This document shows, piece after piece, positions 17,971-28,195 of a stretch of 64,000 bases of DNA (position 1 is the stretch's first letter; each line of letters opens with the position of its first letter). This DNA comes from Seleniibacterium sp963677135. Lineage in GTDB: Bacteria; Desulfobacterota; Desulfuromonadia; Desulfuromonadales; Geopsychrobacteraceae. Below the pieces are notes generated by a model. That model was not told where the DNA came from. It saw nothing but the letters and a program-made list of their open reading frames with translations, and did no database searches. The translations under genes were made by a program, and so were the position numbers. Location of the stretch: NCBI GenBank assembly GCA_963677135.2, contig CAXXLS010000014.1:434001-498000 (forward strand), in the 5' to 3' direction.

Positions 17971-18657
17971 CTATTTGATATCTCTTAAAATTGCCTGGTA
18001 GGACTCACGGATATGAGCACGCATTGCGGCTTCGGCCTTGTCGGGATCACCACTTTTGATCTGGTCAACCAGTAATTCATGCCAATATCGGGATTCCTTC
18101 CATTCATTGGCCCGGTTATGCCTGATCGCCTTGTAGAGCAGGTAGAAAAGACTGGTTTTGCGCAGGGTCGCTTCGAGGAGGGCAAACCCGGTAAAGGCCG
18201 TCATTTTTGAGTGAAACTGATAATGCAACTTGCTTAAATCTTCCTGAAGTTCATCGGCATAACACACGTTATCGAGTTTTCTGCCAATCTCCCGCAGCTC
18301 ATTCTCCTGTTCGGACGTCATGGTTTCGGAGAAAATGCGGGCCACCTGGCACTCGACCGCTTCCCTGAGCATATACAGCTCAATGATCTTTTTTCTGGTC
18401 GGGATGGTAACAAAAGCCCCCCATTGCGGCTTTGATTCGACCAGCCCGTCCTCCTCCAGGCGCTTTAACGCTTCAGCGACGGGGATAACACTGACCCCGG
18501 TGAGCTCGGCCATCTTCCGTTTCGACAGCCGAAACCCCGGCGGGAACTCGCCTCTGAGAATTTTCTGGTAAATAATCTCATAAGCCTTTTCTCCCGATGT
18601 CTTGAACTCCCACCCGTCTTCATTCTCTGCATAATCCAAGGGTTGTTTTTCTGCCAT
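17971..18657 (-). CDS. GntR family regulator, FCD (FadR-type) domain
   Basis: 228 residues from the ATG at 18657 with GAGGAG upstream; the open frame continues to 19038 but encodes a non-protein-like leader. N-terminal winged helix includes YQKILRGEFPPGFRLSKRKM, ELTGVSVIPVAEALKRLEEDGLVE, then an all-helical FCD ligand domain with the His-containing segments LHYQFHSKM and RYWHELLVDQI. Such regulators usually repress transport and catabolic genes until bound by an organic acid. It lies immediately upstream of tctC on the same strand. Confidence 0.92.
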   Translation of the reverse strand: MAEKQPLDYAENEDGWEFKTSGEKAYEIIYQKILRGEFPPGFRLSKRKMAELTGVSVIPVAEALKRLEEDGLVESKPQWGAFVTIPTRKKIIELYMLREAVECQVARIFSETMTSEQENELREIGRKLDNVCYADELQEDLSKLHYQFHSKMTAFTGFALLEATLRKTSLFYLLYKAIRHNRANEWKESRYWHELLVDQIKSGDPDKAEAAMRAHIRESYQAILRDIK

Positions 18658-18697
18658 AGGCAATCTCCTCGCATGTTGGCCAGGCCTTTGGTATAAC

Positions 18698-18835
18698 GAG
18701 CATCTCAAAACGTCCCTGTCTTCATCCGGAACAGGCCCCCTCCCCCCGCTTGAAAGGGGGAGCCCTGATGGCAGAAAGCCGGGATGGCAGACCCAGGCCT
18801 GAACCCTGCAGGAGACAGCCGGTCTGAAGATGCTC
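18698..18835. repeat. 138-bp segment bounded by 8-bp inverted repeats
   Basis: GAGCATCT (18698-18705) and AGATGCTC (18828-18835) are perfect inverted ends; a second inner pair (CTGTCT / AGACAG) also matches. Inside is a hairpin CTCCCCC-GCTTGAAA-GGGGGAG. It could be a small non-autonomous element, a structured RNA or a bidirectional attenuator between the divergent gntR and mntP genes. No second copy is visible in the window. Confidence 0.4.
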
Positions 18836-18927
18836 AGCCTAACGTTCATTTTGCTCTGACAGTCCATTAAAATATGTGAACAGGCCATCCATGTATAGAA
18901 AAAACTGACATCATGCAACTGAGCGTA

Positions 18928-18957
18928 ATGACAAAGTCGAACGTAGCATGGTATAAA
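18928..18957 (+). promoter_or_regulatory. Candidate promoter of mntP-aguA-aguB
   Basis: ATGACA, 18 bases, TATAAA, about 38 bases before the mntP start codon. Confidence 0.5.
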
Positions 18958-18994
18958 ATGCCGCGCAAAAGGATGTAAACATAAGGATTTTATC

Positions 18995-19561
18995 ATGGAT
19001 TTTCTGACCCTGGCCGGCATCGCCATCGCCCTGGCCATGGATGCGTTCGCCGTCGCCCTGGCCGCCGGGCTGACCCTGCCCAGACTGACGGGCAGGCATC
19101 TGTTCCGGTTCGGTTTTCACTTTGGCCTGTTTCAGGCCCTGATGCCTATTATCGGCTGGCTTGCCGGCGTCAGCCTGCGCGAACAGATCGAGGCCTTCGA
19201 CCACTGGCTGGCATTTATCCTGCTCTCGTGTGTTGGAGCGAAAATGCTGAGGGACTCATTCAGCGACAGCGACTCCGACCAATCTCCTGCGGATCCGACC
19301 CGGGGAATGTCCCTGGTCATGCTGTCCATCGCCACCAGCATCGATGCCCTGGCCATTGGCCTGAGTTTGGCGGTCCTCGGGGTCGTGATCTGGACACCGG
19401 CCCTGGTCATCGGCGTGACCGCATGCCTGCTGACCCTGTGCGGCATGCTCCTGGGCCGACGACTGGGATCAGCCTGGGGCCCGAGAGTTGAAATCCTGGG
19501 AGGCCTGCTGCTGATCGGAATTGGCATAAAAATCCTGTTGGAGCATACCGTATTTTCATAA
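18995..19561 (+). CDS. mntP: Manganese efflux pump MntP
   Basis: 188 residues with six predicted membrane segments. The family signature with conserved acidic residues in the membrane is clear: IAIALAMDAFAVALAAGL in the first helix and MLSIATSIDALAIGLSL in the fourth. Exports Mn(II) and protects against its toxicity. AAGGA lies 7 bases before the ATG. aguA begins about 15 bp downstream, so co-transcription with the agmatine genes is likely. Confidence 0.93.
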   Translation: MDFLTLAGIAIALAMDAFAVALAAGLTLPRLTGRHLFRFGFHFGLFQALMPIIGWLAGVSLREQIEAFDHWLAFILLSCVGAKMLRDSFSDSDSDQSPADPTRGMSLVMLSIATSIDALAIGLSLAVLGVVIWTPALVIGVTACLLTLCGMLLGRRLGSAWGPRVEILGGLLLIGIGIKILLEHTVFS

Positions 19562-19576
19562 AGGGAGAGAGTGTTT

Positions 19577-20617
19577 ATGACCCGCATCATGTCATCCCCC
19601 TGCCGGCTGCCGGCAGAGTGGGAACCGCAGGACGGCGTCCTGCTCGCCTGGCCACATGCCGATACCGATTGGGCTGAGATGCTCACGGAGGTCGACAGGA
19701 CCTACCTGGACCTGACCGGGCAACTCGTCAACCAGGCTCGGGTGATTATCGCCACCCCGGAACCCGATCAGATCGAAAACAAACTCCGCCGGGCAGGTAT
19801 CGCCACCAGCCAGGTCAAGCTCTTCCAGATCCCGACCAATGACACCTGGGCCCGTGATTTCGGGCCGATCACCGTTGTCTGTGAGCAGGGACCTGTTCTG
19901 CTCGACTTCGGCTTTAACGGCTGGGGGCTGAAATTTGCCGCCGATGCCGACAACCAGGTCACCAGAAAACTGAAAGAGGCCGGCTGCTTCGCCGACATCC
20001 CCCTGCGAACCAAGGGGCTGATCCTTGAAGGCGGCAGCATTGAGAGCGATGGCGAAGGAACCCTGCTGACCACCAGTGAATGTCTGCTGAACCCGAATCG
20101 GAATCCCCACCTGTCCAGGGGCGAACTCGAAGCGGAGCTGAAAGTCCTGTTCGGGTGCGACCATCTGCTCTGGCTTGACCACGGCTACCTGGCCGGAGAC
20201 GATACCGATTCCCATATCGACACCCTGGCCAGGCTGTGTCCTGAGGATACGATTCTCTACGTGGAATGCGATGATCCTGAGGATGAGCATTTCCAGGACT
20301 TGCAACGGATGAAACAACAGCTGAAAACCTTTAAAACCCGCAGGGGGAAACCGTATCGTCTGCTGCCGCTCCCCTGGCCGAAGCCCTGTTACGACGGAGA
20401 CGACAGGTTGCCGGCGACCTACGCCAATTTTCTGGTTATCAACCAGGCGGTCCTGGTCCCGACCTACGCCGATCCCGCCGATGCGGCAGCTCTGGCCGTC
20501 ATCGGCGAAGCATTTCCGGACCGGCAGATCATCGGTGTCGATTGTCGTGACCTGATCAGACAGCATGGATCGCTGCATTGCATTACCATGCAGATTCCCA
20601 AAGGAGCCCTATCATGA
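19577..20617 (+). CDS. aguA: Agmatine deiminase
   Basis: 346 residues from the ATG at 19577 (GGGAG 9 bases upstream; an in-frame GTG at 19571 and ATG at 19586 are alternatives). Porphyromonas-type peptidylarginine deiminase fold with PAEWEPQDGVLLAWPH, NDTWARDFGPI, ILEGGSIESDGEG, LDHGYLAGDDTDSHIDTLAR and the nucleophile Cys in GSLHCITMQ near the C-terminus. Converts agmatine to N-carbamoylputrescine plus ammonia. The stop overlaps the start of aguB by 4 bp. Confidence 0.93.
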   Translation: MTRIMSSPCRLPAEWEPQDGVLLAWPHADTDWAEMLTEVDRTYLDLTGQLVNQARVIIATPEPDQIENKLRRAGIATSQVKLFQIPTNDTWARDFGPITVVCEQGPVLLDFGFNGWGLKFAADADNQVTRKLKEAGCFADIPLRTKGLILEGGSIESDGEGTLLTTSECLLNPNRNPHLSRGELEAELKVLFGCDHLLWLDHGYLAGDDTDSHIDTLARLCPEDTILYVECDDPEDEHFQDLQRMKQQLKTFKTRRGKPYRLLPLPWPKPCYDGDDRLPATYANFLVINQAVLVPTYADPADAAALAVIGEAFPDRQIIGVDCRDLIRQHGSLHCITMQIPKGALS

Positions 20618-21498
20618 AAAAACTGACGGTCGGCCTGGTTCAGCAGAGCTGTTCCGCGGATCGAGACGAGAACATCGCCAAAAGCATGGCCGGAATCAGG
20701 CGCGCTGCACAGCGGGGCGCCGAACTGGTGGTTCTCCAGGAGCTGCACTGCAGTCTTTATTTCTGCCAGACGGAAGATCCCGCCCTGTGCGACCTCTCCG
20801 AACCGATTCCCGGCCCGACCACCGAGCAGTTCGGTCGGCTCGCCAAAGACCTGGGGATCGTACTGGTCATCTCTCTGTTTGAAAAGCGTGCCCCGGGGCT
20901 TTACCACAACACCGCCGTCGTGCTTGATAAAGACGGAACCATTGCCGGCAGCTATCGAAAAATGCACATTCCCGATGACCCGGGCTATTATGAAAAGTTC
21001 TACTTCACTCCGGGCGATCTCGGTTTTCAGCCGATAACAACCTCGGTCGGCACGCTGGGCGTTCTGGTCTGCTGGGACCAGTGGTATCCGGAAGCGGCAC
21101 GCCTGATGGCTCTCGCCGGTGCCGAGCTGCTTATCTACCCCACCGCCATCGGTTTTGACCCGGCCGACCCCTCTGAAGAGCAACTTCGTCAGCAGGAAGC
21201 CTGGATCACGGTCCAGCGGGGCCATGCCGTCGCCAACGGCCTGCCGGTACTGGCCGTCAATCGGGTCGGTTTTGAAAAGGATCCCAGCGGTCAAACGGCA
21301 GGGGCCCAATTCTGGGGAAACAGCTTTGTCGTCGGCAGCCAGGGAGAATTCCTGGCCCGGGCGACCACCGACCAGGAAGAGGAAATCGTGTTGACCCTCG
21401 ACCTGGCCCGCAGCGAGAAAATCCGCAGGATCTGGCCGTTTCTGCGCGATCGCCGGATCGATGCATACGACGAATTGACCAAAAGATTCAGAACCTGA
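20614..21498 (+). CDS. aguB: N-carbamoylputrescine amidohydrolase
   Basis: 294 residues from the ATG at 20614, overlapping the aguA stop (ATGA). Nitrilase superfamily with the Glu-Lys-Cys triad: VVLQELHC (Glu), YRKMHIPDDPGYYEKFYF (Lys), VLVCWDQWYPEAAR (Cys). The YEKFYFTPGD and GFDPADPSEEQ segments are characteristic of AguB. It hydrolyses N-carbamoylputrescine to putrescine, CO2 and ammonia, completing the pathway begun by AguA. Confidence 0.94.
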   Translation: MKKLTVGLVQQSCSADRDENIAKSMAGIRRAAQRGAELVVLQELHCSLYFCQTEDPALCDLSEPIPGPTTEQFGRLAKDLGIVLVISLFEKRAPGLYHNTAVVLDKDGTIAGSYRKMHIPDDPGYYEKFYFTPGDLGFQPITTSVGTLGVLVCWDQWYPEAARLMALAGAELLIYPTAIGFDPADPSEEQLRQQEAWITVQRGHAVANGLPVLAVNRVGFEKDPSGQTAGAQFWGNSFVVGSQGEFLARATTDQEEEIVLTLDLARSEKIRRIWPFLRDRRIDAYDELTKRFRT

Positions 21499-21531
21499 AC
21501 AGGGAAACACGGAGAACGTCCGCTTGAATAA

Positions 21532-21576
21532 TAAAAGACCGGCCGGGTTGAATAGTTCACCCCGGCCGGTCTTTAT
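21532..21576. terminator. Bidirectional terminator between aguB and metK
   Basis: AAAGACCGGCCGGG and CCCGGCCGGTCTTT form a perfect 14-pair stem around a 13-base loop, with A and T runs on either side. It ends both convergent transcripts. Confidence 0.92.
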
Positions 21577-21602
21577 CAGATCAACGGACTATCGAACAGA
21601 AA

Positions 21603-22772
21603 TCAGAGCCCGGCGCGAGCGCGCAGGGAATCGACCCGGTCCGTCACCTCCCAGTTAAAACCCGGGAGCTCGCGTCCGAAGTGGCCGTAGGCTGCCGTCT
21701 GGCGGTAGATCGGCTTGAGCAGATCAAGCTGCTCGATGATGGCCGCCGGGCGCATATCAAACTCTTCACGCACAATGTCGGCGATACGGTTTGACGGTAT
21801 TTTCCCGGTTCCGAAGGTATTGATCATGATCGACACTGGTTCGGCAACGCCGATGGCGTAGGCAACCTGGACTTCGCACTTGCGAGCGATGCCGGCAGCG
21901 ACAATGTTCTTGGCAACATAGCGGGCCATGTAGGACGCGCTCCGGTCGACCTTGGAAGGATCCTTACCGCTGAAGGCGCCGCCGCCGTGGGACCCCTGGC
22001 CGCCGTAGGTGTCGACGATGATCTTGCGTCCGGTCAGGCCGCAGTCCCCCATGGGACCGCCAACCACGAAACGACCAGTCGGATTGATCAGAAACTTGGT
22101 CTTGTCGTCAATGAGCTCGGCAGGAAGGGTGGTTCTGACCACCTCCTCGATAATCGCTTCGCGCAGGGTCTCATAGCTGACATCAGGCGCATGCTGCGAG
22201 GAAACCACGATGGTATCGATGCGGGTCGGCTTGTCATCCACGTACTGGATCGACACCTGGGCTTTGCTGTCGGGACGCAGAAAAGCAAGCTGACCGCTTT
22301 TGCGCACGTCCGCCAGCTTCTTGGTCAGCCGGTGGGCAAAGGTGATCGGCATCGGCATCAGCTCCGGGGTTTCGTTGCAGGCAAAGCCGAACATCAGCCC
22401 CTGGTCCCCGGCCCCCTGCTCTTTGAACAGCCCTTCACCGGCGGTCACCCCCTGGGAGATATCGGGAGATTGCTGGTCAATGGATGTTAAGACTGCACAT
22501 GTTTCGTAATCGAATCCCATCGCGGAATCGCAATAGCCGATCTCCTTGATGGTGTTGCGGACAATCGCCGGAAGATCGGCGTAGGCGGTGGTGGTAATCT
22601 CACCGGCAATAAAGGCCATCCCGGTCGTCACCAGGGTTTCGCAGGCGACCCGGGCAGTGGGATCCTGCTCGAGGATGGCGTCCAATACGGCATCGGAAAT
22701 CTGATCAGCAACCTTGTCAGGGTGTCCCTCGCTGACAGATTCAGAGGTAAATAAAAAATCGGTCATGGCCAT
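21603..22772 (-). CDS. metK: S-adenosylmethionine synthetase
   Basis: 389 residues, full length. Family motifs are present: TSESVSEGHPDKVADQISDA, GAGDQGLMFGFA, GGGAFSGKDPSKVDRS. Makes S-adenosylmethionine from methionine and ATP in the cytoplasm. GGGAGG lies 9 bases before the first ATG; a second ATG two codons later is also possible. It has its own promoter and stands apart from ptsI upstream. Confidence 0.97.
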   Translation of the reverse strand: MAMTDFLFTSESVSEGHPDKVADQISDAVLDAILEQDPTARVACETLVTTGMAFIAGEITTTAYADLPAIVRNTIKEIGYCDSAMGFDYETCAVLTSIDQQSPDISQGVTAGEGLFKEQGAGDQGLMFGFACNETPELMPMPITFAHRLTKKLADVRKSGQLAFLRPDSKAQVSIQYVDDKPTRIDTIVVSSQHAPDVSYETLREAIIEEVVRTTLPAELIDDKTKFLINPTGRFVVGGPMGDCGLTGRKIIVDTYGGQGSHGGGAFSGKDPSKVDRSASYMARYVAKNIVAAGIARKCEVQVAYAIGVAEPVSIMINTFGTGKIPSNRIADIVREEFDMRPAAIIEQLDLLKPIYRQTAAYGHFGRELPGFNWEVTDRVDSLRARAGL

Positions 22773-22819
22773 GTTCGATGTCCTCCCAAACGTTTTGAAT
22801 GAGCTCCAGAAAACGGGTG

Positions 22820-22848
22820 ATTCTATTTAGCTGACATATCCCAGTCAA
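22820..22848 (-). promoter_or_regulatory. Sigma-70 promoter of metK
   Basis: On the minus strand, TTGACT, 17 bases, TAGAAT; near consensus and about 50 bases before the metK start. Confidence 0.65.
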
Positions 22849-22881
22849 TCTCTTTTCACACGCGTTCGACGAAAATGTTGA

Positions 22882-22909
22882 GGGGGTTGCGTTCCGCCGG
22901 CAACGCCCC
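22882..22909 (-). terminator. Possible terminator after ptsI
   Basis: Minus-strand hairpin with GGGGCGTT against AACGC-AA-CCCC (2-base bulge) just after the ptsI stop, followed only by a weak T-rich stretch (CATTTTCG). It marks the end of the long kdsB-to-ptsI run if functional. Confidence 0.4.
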
Positions 22910-22914
22910 GGTTT

Positions 22915-24676
<1,762 letters not shown>

Positions 24677-24702
<26 letters not shown>

Positions 24703-24943
24703 TCAACTCGGCGATCGTCGACATGGCCTGTTCTTCATCAGAGCCGGTTACGGTCACGGAGATATCTGTCCCCTGGGGGGCCGCCAGCAATAAAATCCCC
24801 ATGATACTCTTGCCGTTCACTTCAACGTCTTCTTTCACGACCGTGACATCCGACATAAATTTATTGGCAGTCTGGACCAATTGCGCCGCAGCGCGGGCAT
24901 GCAAACCCAGACGGTTTTTGATGGTAAAGTTGCGACTCAGCAT
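24677..24943 (-). CDS. ptsH: HPr phosphocarrier protein
   Basis: 88 residues. H15 in NRLGLHARAA is the site phosphorylated by enzyme I, and S46 in VNGKSIMGI is the site of HPr kinase; both are intact, which fits the hprK gene upstream. It carries phosphate to the EIIA encoded nearby and may be a regulator when phosphorylated on Ser46. It overlaps ptsI and follows the EIID gene by 8 bp. Confidence 0.96.
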
Positions 24944-24951
24944 TTTTCCCT

Positions 24952-25722
24952 CTAACTATTCAGCCATTGGACCAGGTCTGTCCAAAATATTCCAAAAAAC
25001 AGAATCACCAGGGTCATGATCAGAACCAGCAGGGATGCAGACACCCCTTTGCGGGCGGCATATCCCAGGGCGATGACGGGAATGATCGTCAAAAACCCAA
25101 GCCATTCACTGAGCCCATGATGATTGACATGGGCGTAAACCATAAAGGCACTCAACCCGCCGAGCACGATTACGGCAGCCTCTTTGGTATGAATCGCCCA
25201 ATCGGGCAACTGGTTCTGCTGGATAAATTCGACGGACTTCAAGCCCTGTCGATAACCACGCACAAAAAACACCCCGCGAAACCAGAACGGAACCAGGTTG
25301 AAAAACACCAGAAAAACCAGAGGCGCCCAAAGCAATCCCTTGATCGCGAAAAACAGGCCGATCCCGGCCGCCAGCGGGCGCAAGCCACCCCAGAACAGGG
25401 CATCGCCAATGGCGGCATAGGGAGCCGCGACGATTTCCTTGAAATCATCGACATCGACGGGAGGGACATCCCCTCGGGCCAGTTCTTCTTCCAGTTTGAG
25501 AACCGCTCCGGCGACCAGTGGCGTGAGGTAAGGATGAGTATTGAAATACCCGGCGTAACGCCGGGAGACCTCAAGGAGTTGCTCTCCGTTGTAAAGTTTT
25601 TTAAGCCCCGGGAGCAAGGCATAGAAAAAGCCCAGCCCCTGGTGCCGCTCAAAATTCCAGCTGGCCTGCAACAGCAGCAGCCGCACCCAGATATGCAGTC
25701 TCGTCAGCGGAGGCACGACCAT
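24952..25722 (-). CDS. PTS mannose-family EIID component
   Basis: 256 residues from the ATG at 25722, which lies just after the EIIC stop; the frame continues to 25890 but would overlap EIIC. The family pattern includes LLQASWNFERHQGLGFFYALLPGLKKLY, FNTHPYLTPLVAGAVLKLEEE and the GDALFWGGLRPLAAGIGL segment. C-terminal membrane helices follow. With EIIC it forms the sugar channel. The sugar is unknown. Confidence 0.9.
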   Translation of the reverse strand: MVVPPLTRLHIWVRLLLLQASWNFERHQGLGFFYALLPGLKKLYNGEQLLEVSRRYAGYFNTHPYLTPLVAGAVLKLEEELARGDVPPVDVDDFKEIVAAPYAAIGDALFWGGLRPLAAGIGLFFAIKGLLWAPLVFLVFFNLVPFWFRGVFFVRGYRQGLKSVEFIQQNQLPDWAIHTKEAAVIVLGGLSAFMVYAHVNHHGLSEWLGFLTIIPVIALGYAARKGVSASLLVLIMTLVILFFGIFWTDLVQWLNS

Positions 25723-25724
25723 AG

Positions 25725-26417
25725 CTACACCAGCCACAACAGTAAGAACGCCATTCCGAATGACGCACAGAACAGGGTCATGGCACGACTGACGTTGATG
25801 GTTCCCAAAATGACCGAAATCCCGATCAGAGGCAGTGCCAGCATGACCCAGTTTGTCGAATAGGCCAGGTATTGATGTACCAGAGGCCACAGCATCGGAA
25901 AAATCAACAACCCGCCGCAGACGATGAACAGATAGGTTCCCGCTATCGCCACGGTAAAACTCAACAATCCTCTTAAATGCTGCACTTCGGCCCGCCGCAG
26001 CTCCCCCCTGGAGAGACAGGACTCCGCGACTTTCGGCAGGCGGTTATTGAACTGCCTGGCATAGTGATCGCAGTACTGGCCGATCTTGCCCAGGGGCAGC
26101 GTGACCAGCACGCACAGAACAACGAGCTCCGGTCCCGCACCGGGGTGGGCAGACGAAAACAGGGCCGCCAGCACCGATGCCGCGACAGCCACCTGGGTGT
26201 CGTCGGGGGGGATGGCCGCCCCGACCGGCAATCGGGCCAGCCAGAGCAATTCCATCATGACCCCGACCTGCAGCCCGAGGCCGGGAGAGCCGAGCAGCCA
26301 GCCCGCCAGGGGGGCCGCCACCAATGGCCGCGACAACATGACCTGGAACACCGCAATGCGGTCCAGTCCACAGAGCAGCGCCACCAGCCCTCCCAGCATG
26401 ACATCCTGAACGATCAA
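25725..26417 (-). CDS. PTS mannose-family EIIC component
   Basis: 230 residues, mostly membrane helices. The family pattern is LSRPLVAAPLAGWLLGSPGLGLQVGVMMELLWL followed by PVGAAIPPDDTQVAVAAS. Overlaps the EIIB stop by 4 bp. Forms the translocation pore with EIID for uptake and phosphorylation of a sugar or amino sugar. Confidence 0.9.
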   Translation of the reverse strand: MIVQDVMLGGLVALLCGLDRIAVFQVMLSRPLVAAPLAGWLLGSPGLGLQVGVMMELLWLARLPVGAAIPPDDTQVAVAASVLAALFSSAHPGAGPELVVLCVLVTLPLGKIGQYCDHYARQFNNRLPKVAESCLSRGELRRAEVQHLRGLLSFTVAIAGTYLFIVCGGLLIFPMLWPLVHQYLAYSTNWVMLALPLIGISVILGTINVSRAMTLFCASFGMAFLLLWLV

Positions 26418-26908
26418 TCGATACCCTTTGCTAATGGCACCAGCTTGCGCCAGGGGCGCGCGCTGTCGGCAGGGATACAGCGGGCCGAGATCTCGACCCC
26501 ATGCTGATCAAGGAATTCAAGATCATCGACATCCCCCGGATCAAGAAAAACGGTACAGCTGAGTTGTGCTTTCCCCCGCTCCGCGTGCAGGTTGCCGAGA
26601 TTCAGCTGATCGAACTCAAGACCGCAACGATAGGCCTTCAACGCATCGGCCGTGGTCCCGAACAACAAGAGAACCCTGGACTGCTGATACGGGCCGTTGC
26701 GAAGCAGAGCCACGACCTCCTCGACCTTCCCGATCTCCACTTTCATGCGACTCGGAACAGAGGCCTGCATCATCATCTTTTTTAAAGGATTGCCGGCGAT
26801 TTCATCATTGGCAACGATAATACAATCGGCATTGACAAAGGGGACCCACGATTCAAGCACCTGACCATGAATCAGCCTGTTATCGATGCGGGTTAAGACA
26901 AGGGACAT
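26414..26908 (-). CDS. PTS mannose-family EIIB component
   Basis: 164 residues, a free-standing cytoplasmic EIIB. The phosphohistidine is H14 in RIDNRLIHGQV, and LNLGNLH with the family pattern around residues 100-105 follows. It takes phosphate from EIIA and gives it to the sugar in the channel. It lies 9 bp after EIIA and overlaps EIIC. Confidence 0.93.
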   Translation of the reverse strand: MSLVLTRIDNRLIHGQVLESWVPFVNADCIIVANDEIAGNPLKKMMMQASVPSRMKVEIGKVEEVVALLRNGPYQQSRVLLLFGTTADALKAYRCGLEFDQLNLGNLHAERGKAQLSCTVFLDPGDVDDLEFLDQHGVEISARCIPADSARPWRKLVPLAKGID

Positions 26909-26917
26909 ACGACGCCT

Positions 26918-27331
26918 CTAGGTTCTATCGATTTTTCTCAGTAAATCAGCTGGTCTTATAATCGCATCCTTGGCGTATTCTTTCAAGAAGTCCGCCAGTT
27001 CCCCCAAAGTTTTCCCCTCTCTTCCTCCCGCGCACTTGAGAACCATCGGCAGATTCACCCCGGTGACGATCTCGACCCTGCCGGTTTCAAGCAGCTCGAC
27101 ACTGACATTGGTCGGCGTGCCGCCGAACAGGTCGGTCAGGATCATGACCCCCTCGTCATCCGTCCCAACCGTGTCAATGGCGGCCAGTAATTGCTCACGG
27201 GCTGTCTCGAGGGACATCTGCCGATCGATACTGATCCCCACGGCCTTAGCGAGAGGACCGATGATCATCTGTGCCGAATGAAGCAGCTCGATGGCGAGCT
27301 GACCGTGAGATATGATGACAACACCTATCAT
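26918..27331 (-). CDS. PTS mannose-family EIIA component
   Basis: 137 residues. H9 in VVIISHGQLA is the phosphorylation site; ILTDLFGGTPTN and GVNLPMVLK complete the EIIA-Man signature. Takes phosphate from HPr. It begins 3 bp after rapZ. Confidence 0.93.
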   Translation of the reverse strand: MIGVVIISHGQLAIELLHSAQMIIGPLAKAVGISIDRQMSLETAREQLLAAIDTVGTDDEGVMILTDLFGGTPTNVSVELLETGRVEIVTGVNLPMVLKCAGGREGKTLGELADFLKEYAKDAIIRPADLLRKIDRT

Positions 27332-27334
27332 GGA

Positions 27335-28195
27335 TCACCCTTTATCGATATCCCGATGATGCACCCGCAGCTTGACCTCGCCGGCGGGAAAATGATTGCG
27401 CAGATCCTCGACGATGGAGACGCTGCGATGGCGCCCCCCCGTACAGCCGATGGCGATGGTCAGATAACTTTTCCCCTCGTTGCGATAGTGAGGGATCAGA
27501 AACGCCAGCAGACTGTCGAGATGGTTACGAAATTCCCGGCATACGGGCTTGGTCAGCACATAATCCCGCAGCACCGGGTCAAGTCCAGTCAGCGGTCTGA
27601 GCTCATCGATGTAATGAGGGTTCGGTAAAAACCGGACATCGAAAACCAGATCCGCGGCCGGGGGAAGACCATAACGGTAACCGAAAGACTCGAGGTTGAC
27701 AATCAGTGGCGACAGCTGATCTTCTCCCAGAAACGCAAGGACCTGGTCCCGCAGCTGCCGGGTCGTCAGACTGCTGCTGTCGATGATTCGGGTCGCGCTG
27801 TCCCGCAGCAGGTAAAGCTGCTGCCGTTCGCGCTGGATGCCGGCCAGCACGGAATCGGAAAAAGCCAGGGGATGCAGGCGCCGGGTTTCAGAATAACGCC
27901 TCAGCAGCACGTCGTCGGCCGCATCGAAAAAAAGGATGTCCAGTCGGTAACCGGCCTCGCGAAGCACCTCGAAAGTGCCCCCCTGATCAACCAGAAAACC
28001 ACGGTTGCGCACATCGATAACGATACCGACGCTGGTATCCTCCGTCAGGCCCTCCTCGGCGCGTTTGAGGAAATCTGGAAGCATCACCAGGGGCAGGTTG
28101 TCAACCACGAAAAAACCCTGGTCCTCGAGAACTCTGGCGGCAGTCGATTTTCCGGAACCGGACAGGCCGGTGATAATCATCAGCCGTTTTATCAT
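27335..28195 (-). CDS. rapZ: RNase adapter / nucleotide-binding protein RapZ
   Basis: 286 residues. N-terminal P-loop ITGLSGSGKSTAARVLED and the C-terminal IGCTGGRHRSV motif identify RapZ (YvcJ). In enterobacteria it senses glucosamine-6-phosphate and directs RNase E to small RNAs; in other lineages it is a nucleotide-binding protein. It overlaps hprK by 4 bp, which places it within PTS control here too. Confidence 0.95.
   Translation of the reverse strand: MIKRLMIITGLSGSGKSTAARVLEDQGFFVVDNLPLVMLPDFLKRAEEGLTEDTSVGIVIDVRNRGFLVDQGGTFEVLREAGYRLDILFFDAADDVLLRRYSETRRLHPLAFSDSVLAGIQRERQQLYLLRDSATRIIDSSSLTTRQLRDQVLAFLGEDQLSPLIVNLESFGYRYGLPPAADLVFDVRFLPNPHYIDELRPLTGLDPVLRDYVLTKPVCREFRNHLDSLLAFLIPHYRNEGKSYLTIAIGCTGGRHRSVSIVEDLRNHFPAGEVKLRVHHRDIDKG

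Larger units (their letters stand above)
18658..18994. other. Intergenic region between gntR and mntP
   Basis: No gene. The GntR leader lies at the left and the mntP promoter at the right; a 138-bp structured segment lies between (see repeat entry). I looked for the manganese yybP-ykoY riboswitch that often precedes mntP and did not recognise its conserved core. Confidence 0.6.

Noticed and set aside
18836..18994. Manganese yybP-ykoY riboswitch before mntP
   Set aside because: The conserved core of that riboswitch could not be found in the leader.
17971..19038. GntR regulator extended to an upstream start
   Set aside because: The extra 127 residues have no protein-like character and cross the intergenic repeat; the ATG at 18657 has a GAGGAG site.
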